From NCBI GenBank assembly GCA_035534175.1, contig DATLSM010000048.1, positions 1 to 46,487 on the forward strand: a stretch of 46,487 nucleotides of DNA, written 5' to 3'. Below are positions 7,354-16,137 of this stretch, piece by piece. The position numbers were made by a program, and so were the translations under genes. Position 1 is the first letter of the stretch. Every line of letters starts with the position of its first letter. Source of the stretch: DATLSM01 sp035534175 (lineage in GTDB: Bacteria; Actinomycetota; Thermoleophilia; Solirubrobacterales; 70-9). Under the pieces are notes generated by a model, which was not told the DNA's origin, did not search any database, and saw only the letters and a list, made by a program, of their open reading frames with translations.

Positions 7354-8556
7354 ATGTACGGACGCAAGGCCAATACTGAGTTGAAGCAGTCTGAGCTGGA
7401 GGAGGCCCGGCTGGGTTTCATTCAGTTCCTCCGACGCAAGCGTTTTTCACCTCAGTTCATCGCCAGCCACGGCGATGAACTGTTTGCGACGGCGGCACTC
7501 GAATACAGCCGCAAGGTCGCCAAAGGTGGGGAGATCGACAGCCCGACGGGCTGGCTCATCACCTGCGCCTGGCGACGGACCAAGAGCCTGTTGGAAGCAA
7601 AGAGCCGTTCACCCCAGATCGTCTCAACCGATAAGGCCGAGGCGATCGAGGACGAGATGGGGCGAAGCCCCGAGGACGTGACCCTCGATGAGGACCGACT
7701 GCGGAAGGTGCAGGAGGCGGTCGACCAACTGAAGGTCGAGGAGAGGCGGCTACTCGAGCTTGCCTACTTCGAGGGCATGACCGTCCGCGAAGTGGCCCGC
7801 GAACTTCACTGGCACCCCTCCAAGGCGCAGCGCTGCCACGAAGCGGCGCGCAAGCACCTACACCAGTTGCTCGGCGTCGACAGCCTCGACGAGCTGGAGA
7901 TCATCGTCGGCCTCGCCGCCTACATCTCACTGGCAGAAAAGACGACCGCCCCGCACCTCCCGGCTGGCGTCGAGGCGGTCGCCGAGACGATCAGCCGGGG
8001 CATCGGCCACGGCTGGGCGCGGGCGCAGGATCTCGCTCGCAGCCTGCCCTTCGGCGGTGGCGCCGAGCCGTCGGCGACCGCGCTCGGTGGCAGCGCCGGG
8101 CGTGCGGCGGGCGTCTGCGCCGCGGCCGCGCTCGCCTGCCTGGCGAGCGGAGTGGTCGGCCCCGGTGTCGGCGGGGTGAACCTGATCGGCGGCGGAGGCG
8201 GTGCGAGCGCGCCCGCGCCAAAGCACCGCAACGTCGCCGACGCGCCGCACGTCGCGCCCTTGACCCCGAGGACCAACCCCGCGCCTTCACCGCCGCCCGA
8301 ACCGAAGTCGCCGAGCCCGACCAACGGCAAGCAGCGGAGCGGGGGTAGCCGCGCCACCGCGAGCGCGGAGCGCACGAAACACGCGACCGAAGCCGTCGCG
8401 TCGCAGTCGCTGGAGTCGGCGGCGGGAGGCTCGGAAGCGAGCAGCGCGCCGGTCGAATCAGCGCCGGTCGCCGAATCGAGTCCCCCTCCTGAATCGAGCG
8501 CGAGCAGCTCCAGCTCGACCCCCACTCAAGTCGCAAACCAGCAGTTCGGACCCTGA
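7354..8556 (+). CDS. Sigma-70 family factor with membrane-tethered Pro/Ser-rich tail
   Basis: 400 residues. Residues about 20-85 form a region-2-like helical domain (GFIQFLRRKRFSPQFIASHG, then PTGWLITCAWRRTKSLL). A region-4 helix-turn-helix follows (VEERRLLELAYFEGMTVREV, then ARELHWHPSKAQRCHEAARK). Beyond residue ~175 the protein is unlike ordinary sigma factors: a linker, one hydrophobic segment (VCAAAALACLASGVVGPGVG, about 251-270) and a long Pro/Ser/Ala-rich tail. This suggests a membrane-anchored sigma factor with a possible extracytoplasmic sensor tail. ATG is preceded by GAAAGGA. The conserved motif 88 nt upstream and before the T4SS and relaxase genes makes this the prime candidate for the element's transfer regulator. 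Confidence 0.75.
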   Translation: MYGRKANTELKQSELEEARLGFIQFLRRKRFSPQFIASHGDELFATAALEYSRKVAKGGEIDSPTGWLITCAWRRTKSLLEAKSRSPQIVSTDKAEAIEDEMGRSPEDVTLDEDRLRKVQEAVDQLKVEERRLLELAYFEGMTVREVARELHWHPSKAQRCHEAARKHLHQLLGVDSLDELEIIVGLAAYISLAEKTTAPHLPAGVEAVAETISRGIGHGWARAQDLARSLPFGGGAEPSATALGGSAGRAAGVCAAAALACLASGVVGPGVGGVNLIGGGGGASAPAPKHRNVADAPHVAPLTPRTNPAPSPPPEPKSPSPTNGKQRSGGSRATASAERTKHATEAVASQSLESAAGGSEASSAPVESAPVAESSPPPESSASSSSSTPTQVANQQFGP

Positions 8557-8566
8557 GAGGCAAGTG

Positions 8567-10144
8567 ATGAGAGAGGCGATCCGACAACTGACCAACGCTG
8601 CGAAGTGGCTGCCCGTCTTCCTCGTGGTGGCGCTCTTTCTCCTCCCCTCGACCGCAGAGGCCGGCAGCTACATCGTGGCTCAGTGTTCGCCCGGCGTCTA
8701 CACCGGCGCGGACGACGCGGGCTTCACCGCCTCGACCACTCACTACACCCCGCGCGCGGACTGCTCTCCTTCGGCGCCCGGGCTCCAGATCACCCACACC
8801 CTCGCCGAAGGTGAAACCGGCACTGTGCAGGGCGGCTTCGGCGCCTGGGTGTGGACGGCGCCCGCGGGCACCTACATCACCGGCGGATCGACGTTCAGCC
8901 GCCTAGCGACCGAAGACGGACAGCACGGCTACCTCGCGGTCTCCCCCGACAGCGGGGCGGGCCTCTCTTATGAGAACCAGAACGACGACCAGGGGCACGA
9001 GTCGGGCATCCCCACTGGCAATTGGCGCTACCTCGTCGCCCGCCTGGAATGCACGCAGCCGAACGAAGGCAACCGCTGCGTCGGAGCAGCAGGCGGAGCG
9101 CACACCTACGTCAAGCAGGTCCGCATCCAGCTCACTGATGTCGTTTCTCCGACCATCTCGATCGGCGGCTCGATGTTCTCGGGCGCGGAACTGCGTGGCC
9201 CCCAGACGATCTCCGTCGCAGCCGCCGATCAAGGTGCCGGGTTGCAGTCGGTTCAGATCGCCGTCAACGGCAAAGGCGCAGCGGGTGATGACCTCTCGGC
9301 TTCGTGCAATCCGATTCCGGGAAACATGACATCGCGCATGGCTCCGTGTCCGCCGAGCTTTAGCAAGACCTACACGCTCGAAACAGCACAGGCTCCCTTC
9401 CAAGAGGGCGTTAACTCAATCTTGGTCTGCGCCTACGACTACGCGCAGACCGGCACCCCCAATGGCGCCTGCGAAACGAAGGAAGTCCTCGTCAACAACC
9501 TCTGTCCCGGCTCGCCGGTCGGAGGTGGCAACACGATCACTGCCGGCTTCGCAGGCAACCAGAAAGCCGAGCGCACCCTTGCCTTTCGTAACCGAGCTTT
9601 GATCCGGGGGCGCCTGCACGACCCGAGCGGCAATCCGGTCGCAAACGCCCAGGTCTGCATCCAGGGCCACACCGATCTGCCTGGTCGTCCTTATCACCTG
9701 ATCGGCACCGCGAGCACGAATGAAAACGGCGCCTGGTCGTACAAACTCGCTCGTGGACCCTCGCGAGCCTTCCGCATTGCCTACCGTTTCGGCGCCTTCC
9801 AGACTTCGACCGATCTGAGCCTGCACATGCGGGCGCGGGCAACGCTCCACCTTAGTCGCCACCGCGCTCGCCCCCACCACCGCGTCTACTTCTCCGGCGA
9901 GATCGCCGGCCCCAGCTGCGCCCTGCGCGTTGTCGTCGTGCGCGGGACGGTGCCCGGCTCAAAGCGACGGTTTCTCGTCCGCCGCGCGAAGACCGACGCG
10001 CTCTGTCACTACCGGGTCGGCTATGCCTTCTCCCCAGTGCCGAGGACTACGAGATTCGTTTTCAACGCCGTTGTGCCCGAACAGAACGGGTATCCCTACG
10101 TGCGAGGGCACTCCGTTCCTCGCTACATCCGAGTGAGGCGGTAA
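8567..10144 (+). CDS. Large secreted surface protein, function unknown
   Basis: About 525 residues. Signal peptide (LPVFLVVALFLLPSTAEAGS), then a Cys-containing beta-rich ectodomain, an Ig-like segment (SPTISIGGSMFSGAELRGPQ) and a carboxypeptidase-regulatory-like repeat (IRGRLHDPSGNPVANAQVCI, about 345-400). The C-terminus is Arg/His-rich. This architecture is common in Solirubrobacterales hypothetical proteins. The position between sigma factor and pilin operon suggests a cell-surface role in mating, such as adhesion; this is inference. ATG at 8567 is chosen over the overlapping GTG at 8564. It follows the sigma gene by 10 nt and is probably co-transcribed with it. Confidence 0.7.
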   Translation: MREAIRQLTNAAKWLPVFLVVALFLLPSTAEAGSYIVAQCSPGVYTGADDAGFTASTTHYTPRADCSPSAPGLQITHTLAEGETGTVQGGFGAWVWTAPAGTYITGGSTFSRLATEDGQHGYLAVSPDSGAGLSYENQNDDQGHESGIPTGNWRYLVARLECTQPNEGNRCVGAAGGAHTYVKQVRIQLTDVVSPTISIGGSMFSGAELRGPQTISVAAADQGAGLQSVQIAVNGKGAAGDDLSASCNPIPGNMTSRMAPCPPSFSKTYTLETAQAPFQEGVNSILVCAYDYAQTGTPNGACETKEVLVNNLCPGSPVGGGNTITAGFAGNQKAERTLAFRNRALIRGRLHDPSGNPVANAQVCIQGHTDLPGRPYHLIGTASTNENGAWSYKLARGPSRAFRIAYRFGAFQTSTDLSLHMRARATLHLSRHRARPHHRVYFSGEIAGPSCALRVVVVRGTVPGSKRRFLVRRAKTDALCHYRVGYAFSPVPRTTRFVFNAVVPEQNGYPYVRGHSVPRYIRVRR

Positions 10145-10180
10145 TCCACACATGCTCAGGTCGACCAAGGAGGACACGCC

Positions 10181-10582
10181 ATGAAGATCAAGCTCAGCCG
10201 CTGCTCGGCCGTCCTGGTCGTGGCCGCAATCGTGATGCTCGTACTGGGTGGAAGTGCGTTCGCGCAGTCGGGTCCGACCGCAACTCGCTCAGCCCACCAC
10301 GGCAAGATCGAGTACCGCTTCGGGAAGATCGTCGACACCGACACCACCGCCAACGACGGCCAATTCAACTACGCCCACGGCCACGCCAACTGCAAGCACG
10401 GTGAGCGGCTGATCTCCGGCGGACTGCGGTGGCACCACGGCAGCATCACGACGATTGTCGGCCACTTCCAGATGGTGGCTTCCGGCCCGATCAAACGGGA
10501 ATGGGCAGTCACCGCAAGCTCCGATATGGGCGGAGCCGCCCGCGCCGATTTCCTCGTCGTCGCCACCTGCGAAATCCGGTAG
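10181..10582 (+). CDS. Small secreted protein, function unknown
   Basis: 133 residues with a clear signal peptide (VLVVAAIVMLVLGGSAFAQS), then a compact domain with several His and two Cys (HGHANCKHGERLISGGL; terminal VVATCEIR). A strong ribosome site AAGGAGG precedes the ATG. It lies 36 nt after the large surface protein and ends about 90 bp before the next conserved promoter motif, so it is probably the last gene of the sigma transcript. No family recognised; the beta-rich mature part and the Cys pair suggest a disulphide-bonded domain. Confidence 0.7.
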   Translation: MKIKLSRCSAVLVVAAIVMLVLGGSAFAQSGPTATRSAHHGKIEYRFGKIVDTDTTANDGQFNYAHGHANCKHGERLISGGLRWHHGSITTIVGHFQMVASGPIKREWAVTASSDMGGAARADFLVVATCEIR

Positions 10583-10671
10583 CGACCAAGCCGTCCTGGG
10601 TGTAGGCGCCTGGTAGGGCCCGGACGACGCCCCTGTCGATCTTTCCGCCCCGGCCAATTTGGGCCGAGGCC

Positions 10672-10698
10672 GATGCAAGTAAGCCGCGCGTTGGACAG
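10672..10698 (+). promoter_or_regulatory. Conserved bipartite promoter motif, copy C (T4SS operon)
   Basis: GATGCAA, 13 nt, TGGACAG on the plus strand, 38 nt before the GTG of the pilin-like gene that opens the secretion operon. There is room for a short leader carrying the AAAGGAG ribosome site. Confidence 0.7.
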
Positions 10699-10736
10699 CG
10701 GAAGTGCAGAGGCACTTCTAGCCAAAGGAGTCGATC

Positions 10737-11045
10737 GTGGCCGTCGCAGTCTTCGTCAGGTTCCAGCTCGCCGCCGTCAGCATCAAACCCAATCCCAGCG
10801 GAGGACCGGGAACCCCGGCGCTGGAAAAACTCATCAACTGGCTCGCCGCGATCGTCCTGCTCGGCTGCGCTGCCGGCCTGCTGATCGGCGCCGCACAGTG
10901 GGCGCTCGGCAGCAAATCCAACAACTTCAGCCACGCCTCTGACGGCAAGCAGAAGGTCCTCTACTCGCTGATCGGCGCCTTCGTGGTCGGAGCCGGAGCG
11001 GCGCTCATCAACTTCTTCTACACCTCGGGCACGGCGGTCAAGTGA
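10737..11045 (+). CDS. Pilin-like T4SS membrane protein (VirB2/TrbC-like)
   Basis: 102 residues, GTG start 6 nt after AAAGGAG. Two hydrophobic segments, WLAAIVLLGCAAGLLIGAAQ and LIGAFVVGAGAALINFFY, are separated by a short polar loop (SNNFSHASDGKQKV). Small size, two-helix hairpin and first position in the operon fit the VirB2/TrbC/PrgI group of Gram-positive conjugation systems. It would form part of the channel or a surface filament. The call is structural, not by close homology. Confidence 0.65.
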   Translation: MAVAVFVRFQLAAVSIKPNPSGGPGTPALEKLINWLAAIVLLGCAAGLLIGAAQWALGSKSNNFSHASDGKQKVLYSLIGAFVVGAGAALINFFYTSGTAVK

Positions 11046-11728
11046 TGCGCCCGCCTCGGGACAGCTCCACGCCAGGGCGCCGGCGTCTCCTCCTCGCCTG
11101 CCTCGCCACCCTCCTCCTCGGCCTGCTGGCGGGCCGGTCCCTCTCCCCCAGCGGCAGCGACCGCGCCGCGACACCTGCCAAAGCCGGCGCGGCGCGGTCG
11201 CTCGCCGGAGTCCCGGTCTCCTTCCCCGACACCCCTGCCGGAGCGGCGCAGGCGGTCGCCTCCTACCAGGGTGCCTTCGCCACCCCCGCGATCCTGCGGC
11301 CGAAGGTGATACGGGCACGGATCGAAGCGGTGGCAACGCCCGACTACGCGGAAACGATGCTGGCCGCCAACTCGCCGGGCGCCCAGCGCCTCGCGGCGGG
11401 ACCGATCGGCGCGGGCGTCCGTCGCGGGTTGCAGACGCTCTACACGGCGGTCCCGATCGGCTACCGGGTCGAGTCCTTCGCACCCGCACGCGCCCGCGTC
11501 CTCACCTGGGGCTTCACCTTGCTCGGCAACGCCGAATCGGTGGAACCGGCCGCCTACTTCGGCCTAACCCATACCGAGCTCGTCTGGATGGAAGGCCGCT
11601 GGCAGATCGCCGAAACCCGGGGCGGCTTCGGGCCGACGCCGAAGTTGGCGACGAAGCCGGGCCCGCTCGGCGCCTACGGCGTGATCGACCTAGCGCAGGG
11701 GCTGGAAAGCTATGAGCTGGCTCCCTAG
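11045..11728 (+). CDS. VirB8/TcpC-like conjugation protein
   Basis: About 227 residues. One N-terminal membrane segment (RRLLLACLATLLLGLLAGRS) and an extracytoplasmic part with two NTF2-like stretches (AVASYQGAFATPAILRPKVI; PIGYRVESFAPARARVLTWG, then VWMEGRWQIAETRGG). Single-pass topology with an NTF2-like ectodomain is the signature of VirB8/TcpC scaffold proteins. ATG at 11045 overlaps the upstream stop as TGATG, which decides the start; GTG at 11042 is possible. It overlaps the next gene by 17 nt. Confidence 0.65.
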   Translation: MRPPRDSSTPGRRRLLLACLATLLLGLLAGRSLSPSGSDRAATPAKAGAARSLAGVPVSFPDTPAGAAQAVASYQGAFATPAILRPKVIRARIEAVATPDYAETMLAANSPGAQRLAAGPIGAGVRRGLQTLYTAVPIGYRVESFAPARARVLTWGFTLLGNAESVEPAAYFGLTHTELVWMEGRWQIAETRGGFGPTPKLATKPGPLGAYGVIDLAQGLESYELAP

Positions 11729-13367
11729 ATGCCTGGCGGCCGCCCTCCTCGCTGGTCTCCTGGCGGCGCTGGTCGTCCTCGCGCAGCCCTCTCCCCCGTC
11801 CGCCCGGGCCAACCCCCTCTGCGACGTCGGCAGCGCCCCGGCGGAAGCCGTCACCGAAGGCGTCGGCGCGATCACCGGCGGCTTGGTCGGCGGCGGCAAC
11901 CCGGTCGGTGATGCCTGCAACACGGTCAGCGGCGCGGTCACGGGCGCCGTCACCGCCCCAATCACCGAAGCCCTGAAGGGCGTCGGCAACGGGATCTTCA
12001 ACCAGATCACGACCTGGGTCGCCGAAGGGGCGAGCTGGCTGATCGGGCAGGTCGTGACGGCGATCGAGCAAACCACGACGCCGCAGTTGACGACCAAGGG
12101 CTTCCTCTTGCAGTACGGGAAGATGGCGGAGATCGCCGCCCTGATGGGGCTGGCGATGCTGTTGCTCGCCGTGTTGGAGGGGTTGGCGCAGGGCAACGCG
12201 GGGCTGCTGGCCCGCGTCGTCCTGGTCAACCTGCCGCTCGCCTTCATCGCGACCAGCGTCGCCTACGCGGTGGTGCAGCTGCTTCTGGTCGCGACGGACG
12301 GCCTCTGCCACGCGATCGCCAGCGCCAGTCACAACAACAGCGAGCACTTCTTCAAGGCGGCAATAACCGGGCTCGGCGAAGCCGGAGGGACTGCTGGCAA
12401 AGAAGTCGGCGGCGCTGGGGGCACGGACCCGAGCGGGACGGTGGCAGGACAGGCATCGGGGACCGTGGCGGTGCCGTTGTTCGTCACCTTCCTCGCCGCG
12501 ATCATTGGCGCCTTCGCCGCCTTCTTGGTCTGGCTGGAGCTGCTGATGCGCGACGCGGCGGTCTACGTGGTCGCCCTGTTCATGCCGATGGCGCTGGCGG
12601 CGTCAATCTGGCCGCGCTGGATGGGCGCCCTGCGCCGTAGCGGCGAGCTGCTCGTCGTGGTAATCGGCTCGAAGTTCGTGATCGTCTCGATCATCTCGCT
12701 CGCGGCGGGACTGGTGGCCGAAAGCGGCAGCGACGTCGAGCACATCCTCGCCGCCTCGGCGCTGATGCTGCTCGCCTGCTTCGCGCCCTTCGTCCTGCTC
12801 AAACTCGTGCCCTTCGCCGAGGGGGCGATGAGCTCCGCCTACAGCCGCCGCTCGGCTGGCGGCGGCGCGATGAGCGGGATGCAGGTCGCAAGCGACGTGC
12901 AGATCCTCCGCAACATGGCCCACTCCAACTGGGGCGAGTCGGGCGCGACCCTCTGGAACGCTGGCGAGAAAAGCGGCGGCAGCGCCGGGCCCGAGCCCGG
13001 CGGCCTGCGCGGTGGCGGCGGGCCGGGAGCGGGCGGCGGTGCGGGCGGCGCTGGCGCTGCGGGCGGTGGCGAGGCCGCAGCAGGGGGAGCGGCTGGCGCA
13101 GGCGCGGGCGGAGCGGCTGCGCTGCCCGCCGCAGCCGTGCGCGGCACCCAGGCCGCCGCCCAGCGACTGCAAGGGACCGGCGTCGCCCAGCAGGCGGGCA
13201 GCTCCGGGGGCGCGGGCGCTGCGCCGAGCGGGGAGCCTGCGGCGCCTCGCGGAGCTGCAACGCCCCGCGAGGCGGACGGTAGCGGTGCGCCGAGTGCCGG
13301 AGAGAAACCGCCGCGACCGGCGCCTGAGCCACCGGGAGCAAAGCCCGAGAAAGGGACGAAGTCGTGA
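11712..13367 (+). CDS. VirB6/TrbL-like polytopic channel protein
   Basis: 551 residues. After an N-terminal signal-like segment there are at least five further membrane helices, including MGLAMLLLAVLEGLA, VLVNLPLAFIATSVAYAVVQ, FVTFLAAIIGAFAAFLVWLE and ALMLLACFAPFVLLKLVPF. From about residue 400 the tail is very rich in Gly, Ala and Pro and lacks secondary-structure cues, as in many TrbL/VirB6 proteins of actinobacterial elements. It should form the inner-membrane channel. ATG lies inside the end of the previous gene and its own stop overlaps the next GTG (GTGA). Confidence 0.75.
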   Translation: MSWLPRCLAAALLAGLLAALVVLAQPSPPSARANPLCDVGSAPAEAVTEGVGAITGGLVGGGNPVGDACNTVSGAVTGAVTAPITEALKGVGNGIFNQITTWVAEGASWLIGQVVTAIEQTTTPQLTTKGFLLQYGKMAEIAALMGLAMLLLAVLEGLAQGNAGLLARVVLVNLPLAFIATSVAYAVVQLLLVATDGLCHAIASASHNNSEHFFKAAITGLGEAGGTAGKEVGGAGGTDPSGTVAGQASGTVAVPLFVTFLAAIIGAFAAFLVWLELLMRDAAVYVVALFMPMALAASIWPRWMGALRRSGELLVVVIGSKFVIVSIISLAAGLVAESGSDVEHILAASALMLLACFAPFVLLKLVPFAEGAMSSAYSRRSAGGGAMSGMQVASDVQILRNMAHSNWGESGATLWNAGEKSGGSAGPEPGGLRGGGGPGAGGGAGGAGAAGGGEAAAGGAAGAGAGGAAALPAAAVRGTQAAAQRLQGTGVAQQAGSSGGAGAAPSGEPAAPRGAATPREADGSGAPSAGEKPPRPAPEPPGAKPEKGTKS

Positions 13368-14860
13368 GCCCGCGGCGCTATCGCTTCGGTCCCCTCGAGC
13401 AGCGCGCCGTGGTCGGGCCGCTTCGCATCGGCCAGGTCTTGATCGTCGCAGCGGGTGCGCTGATCGGGTTGGGGGCGCTCTACGCGATGCGGAGCGTCGC
13501 CGGGCTGGTCGTTGCCCTGGTGGCGCTCGGCGTCGCGGTCGCCGCGATCTGCGTGCCGGTCGAGGGGCGCACGGCGGAGGAGTGGGCGCCGGTCCTAGGG
13601 CGCTGGGTCCGTCGGCGCCCACGCGCCGAACGCGGCCACCGCTCGACGGCGCCGGGCGCAGGCGCTCGCGAGGGCGGCGAGGGCGAGGCGGAGCACGAGA
13701 CCTCGCTGCCGCCGGAGCTGGCCGACCTCGACCTGCTCGCGGTCCCCTACGGCTCCGAGCAGGTCGGCATCATCGAAGATCGGCGCGGCGGCACCTTCAC
13801 GGCGGCGCTTGCGGTACGGGCCGGAGCCTTCGCGATGCGCGACAGCGCCGAGCAGGAGCGAGCGCTCGACGCCTGGGGCGCGGTGCTCGCGAGCTGCGCC
13901 CGCGACGGCAGCCCAATCCGCCGCCTGCAGTGGATCGAGCAGACCCTGCCGGGCCAAGGCGACGAGCTGGCAGCCCACTTCCAGGCCCAGCGCGACCGCG
14001 CTGTGCCGCTCGACTCCGACCTCGTTCGCTCCTACATCGAGCTGGTCGAGTCTGCCGCGCCGCAGACCACCGAGCACGAGGTCCTGATCGCCTTGCAGAT
14101 CGACCAGCGCCGAGGCGCCCGCGAGCTGCGCCGACTCGGCGGCGGCGTCGAGGCGGCCTGCGAGCTGCTGCTGCGTGAGGCCGAGAGCCTCGCGGAGCGA
14201 CTGACGATCGCCGAGGTCTCGGTCTCGGGCCTCTTGCGCCCGCGCCAGTACGCGGCGCTGATCCGCGATGCCTTCGATCCGTTCGGCCGCCAGGCGCGCG
14301 CCCGGGCGAGCCTGGGGCCCGACGGGCGCGAGGGAGTCGAGCCGGCGCTGATGGGACCGCTTGCCGACGAGACGAGCTGGTCGACCTACCGCACCGACTC
14401 CGCCTTTCACGCGACCTACTGGATCGCCTCCTGGCCGCGCTCGGACGTCGGGCCGATGTTCATGGCACCGCTCTTGATGCAGACGAGCGCCCTGCGGAGC
14501 GTCGCGGTGACGATCGAGCCGGTCCCCTACTCGCTGGCGATGCGCCGCGCCGAGGCGGCGCAGACCGCCGAGGTCGCCGAGGAAATCAACCGCAACCGCC
14601 AGGGCTTCATGTCAACCGCCCGGATCCGCCGGCGCCAGCAGGCCGCTTCACGCCGCGAGGAGGAGCTGGCCGACGGTCACGCGGAGCTGCGCTGGTCGGG
14701 CTACGTGCGGACCTCCGCGCGCTCGCCGCAGGAGCTGGAGCGGGCCGAGTCAGAGGTCGAGCACGCCGCCCAGCTCGCCCGGCTCGGCCTGCAACGCCTC
14801 TACGGCGAGCAGGACAGCGGCTTCCCCTTTACCCTGCCGCTCTGCCGGGGGCTGCGATGA
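13364..14860 (+). CDS. SCO6880-family conjugation protein
   Basis: 498 residues. It opens with RYRFGPLEQRAVVGPLRIGQ, the recognisable SCO6880 start, then two adjacent membrane helices (about 24-70) and a large cytoplasmic part. That part has the ordered blocks of the VirB4 N-terminal region (AALIRDAFDP; TDSAFHATYWIASWPRSDVG). SCO6880 plus the next ATPase together resemble a VirB4 split in two. It is membrane-bound at the cytoplasmic base of the T4SS. The GTG start overlaps the previous stop by 4 nt, as does the next gene's start. Confidence 0.82.
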   Translation: MSPRRYRFGPLEQRAVVGPLRIGQVLIVAAGALIGLGALYAMRSVAGLVVALVALGVAVAAICVPVEGRTAEEWAPVLGRWVRRRPRAERGHRSTAPGAGAREGGEGEAEHETSLPPELADLDLLAVPYGSEQVGIIEDRRGGTFTAALAVRAGAFAMRDSAEQERALDAWGAVLASCARDGSPIRRLQWIEQTLPGQGDELAAHFQAQRDRAVPLDSDLVRSYIELVESAAPQTTEHEVLIALQIDQRRGARELRRLGGGVEAACELLLREAESLAERLTIAEVSVSGLLRPRQYAALIRDAFDPFGRQARARASLGPDGREGVEPALMGPLADETSWSTYRTDSAFHATYWIASWPRSDVGPMFMAPLLMQTSALRSVAVTIEPVPYSLAMRRAEAAQTAEVAEEINRNRQGFMSTARIRRRQQAASRREEELADGHAELRWSGYVRTSARSPQELERAESEVEHAAQLARLGLQRLYGEQDSGFPFTLPLCRGLR

Positions 14861-16137
14861 GGAGCCGCGCCGGAGAGCGGCCGGGCCACGGCGGCACCAC
14901 CGCCCACTTCCAGTCCGTCTATCCCTTCCTCGGCCAGGGCGGCCTCGGGGCGCCCGGCGCCTACATCGGCCGCGACGCCTACGGCGGCGCCTGGATGTAT
15001 GACCCGTGGGCGCTTTACCCGGTCCACCTGCCGGGTCCGAACATGCTGATGCTCGGCGGGATCGCCTCGCGCAAGTCGAGCCTGGTCAAGACCTACATCT
15101 ACCGCCAGGCGATCCTCGGGCGCCAGGCGTGGGTGCTCGACATCAAGGGCGAGTATTGGCCGCTGGCGAGGGCGCTCGGCGTGCAGCCGATCACCCTCGC
15201 GCCGGGGGGCGAGGTGCGGCTGAATCCGCTCAGCCCGCGAGGCGGCCGCGAGGGACCGCTGAGCCTTCTGCGCTCGGTGGCCCAGGCGGCGCTGCGGCGC
15301 GAGCTGAGCCCGGAGGAGGACGCCGGGCTGCGGGTGGCGCTGGAGATCGTAGACGAGCATTCCGGCGCCGCCGAGCCGACCCTGCCGATGATGGTCGACG
15401 CGCTGCTCCATCCCCGCGAGGCGATGGTGCAGGGCGTCTCGGCAGCCAGCCGCGAGGACTTTGCCGAGGCGAATCGCTCCTCGGCGCTGGCGCTGCAACG
15501 GCTATGTGCGGGCGACCTGCGCGGCATGTTCGACGGCCCGACCAGCGAGGGTCTCGACCTCGACGCACCCCTGGTGGTGCTCGACCTGAGCGCCGTCCGC
15601 GACTCCGCGGCGCTGGGAATCCTGATGACCTGCGCCGCGGCCTGGCAGCAGGCGATCCTCTTGGAGGCAAAGCAGGCTGCCGAGCAGGAGGGCCGCGAGA
15701 GCCCGAAGCTGATCTCGATAGTCGAGGAGGGCTGGCGAGTGACCAGCCACATCGGCGTCGCCGAGTGGCTGCAGGCCAACTTCAAGCTCTGTCGCTCGCT
15801 CGGCGTGCAGAACATCGTCGTCGTCCATCGCCTCACCGACCTGGGCGCCTCCGGCGATGCCGGCTCGCGCGAGGCGCGCATCGCCGAGGGGCTGATCGGC
15901 GACGCCGACACCAAGGTCATCTACCGCCAGCCCCATGACCAGCAAGAGCTGCTGCGCTCGCGCCTGGGCCTGAGCCGAACCGAGGCCGAGCTGACGACGA
16001 CGCTGCGCCTCGGCGAGGCGCTGTGGATGGTCGGGAACCGCTCCTTCCTGGTTCAGCACCGACTCTCCGAGATCGAGCGCGAGCTCGTCTACACCGACTG
16101 GCGCATGGTCGAGCACCCGCCCACGGAGGCGGCGTGA
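14857..16137 (+). CDS. VirB4-like T4SS ATPase with unusual P-loop
   Basis: 426 residues, C-terminal ATPase half of VirB4 type. The P-loop reads GGIASRKSSLVKTY (67-80): the Gly that normally precedes the Lys is Arg. The Walker-B-like strand reads LISIVEEGWRV, where most homologues have D-E-[AG]-W. The conserved end blocks (VHRLTDLG, DADTKVIYRQ, LGEALWMV) are intact, so the protein looks maintained. It powers assembly of the secretion channel. ATGA coupling with the preceding SCO6880 gene supports a two-piece VirB4. Confidence 0.8.
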   Translation: MRSRAGERPGHGGTTAHFQSVYPFLGQGGLGAPGAYIGRDAYGGAWMYDPWALYPVHLPGPNMLMLGGIASRKSSLVKTYIYRQAILGRQAWVLDIKGEYWPLARALGVQPITLAPGGEVRLNPLSPRGGREGPLSLLRSVAQAALRRELSPEEDAGLRVALEIVDEHSGAAEPTLPMMVDALLHPREAMVQGVSAASREDFAEANRSSALALQRLCAGDLRGMFDGPTSEGLDLDAPLVVLDLSAVRDSAALGILMTCAAAWQQAILLEAKQAAEQEGRESPKLISIVEEGWRVTSHIGVAEWLQANFKLCRSLGVQNIVVVHRLTDLGASGDAGSREARIAEGLIGDADTKVIYRQPHDQQELLRSRLGLSRTEAELTTTLRLGEALWMVGNRSFLVQHRLSEIERELVYTDWRMVEHPPTEAA

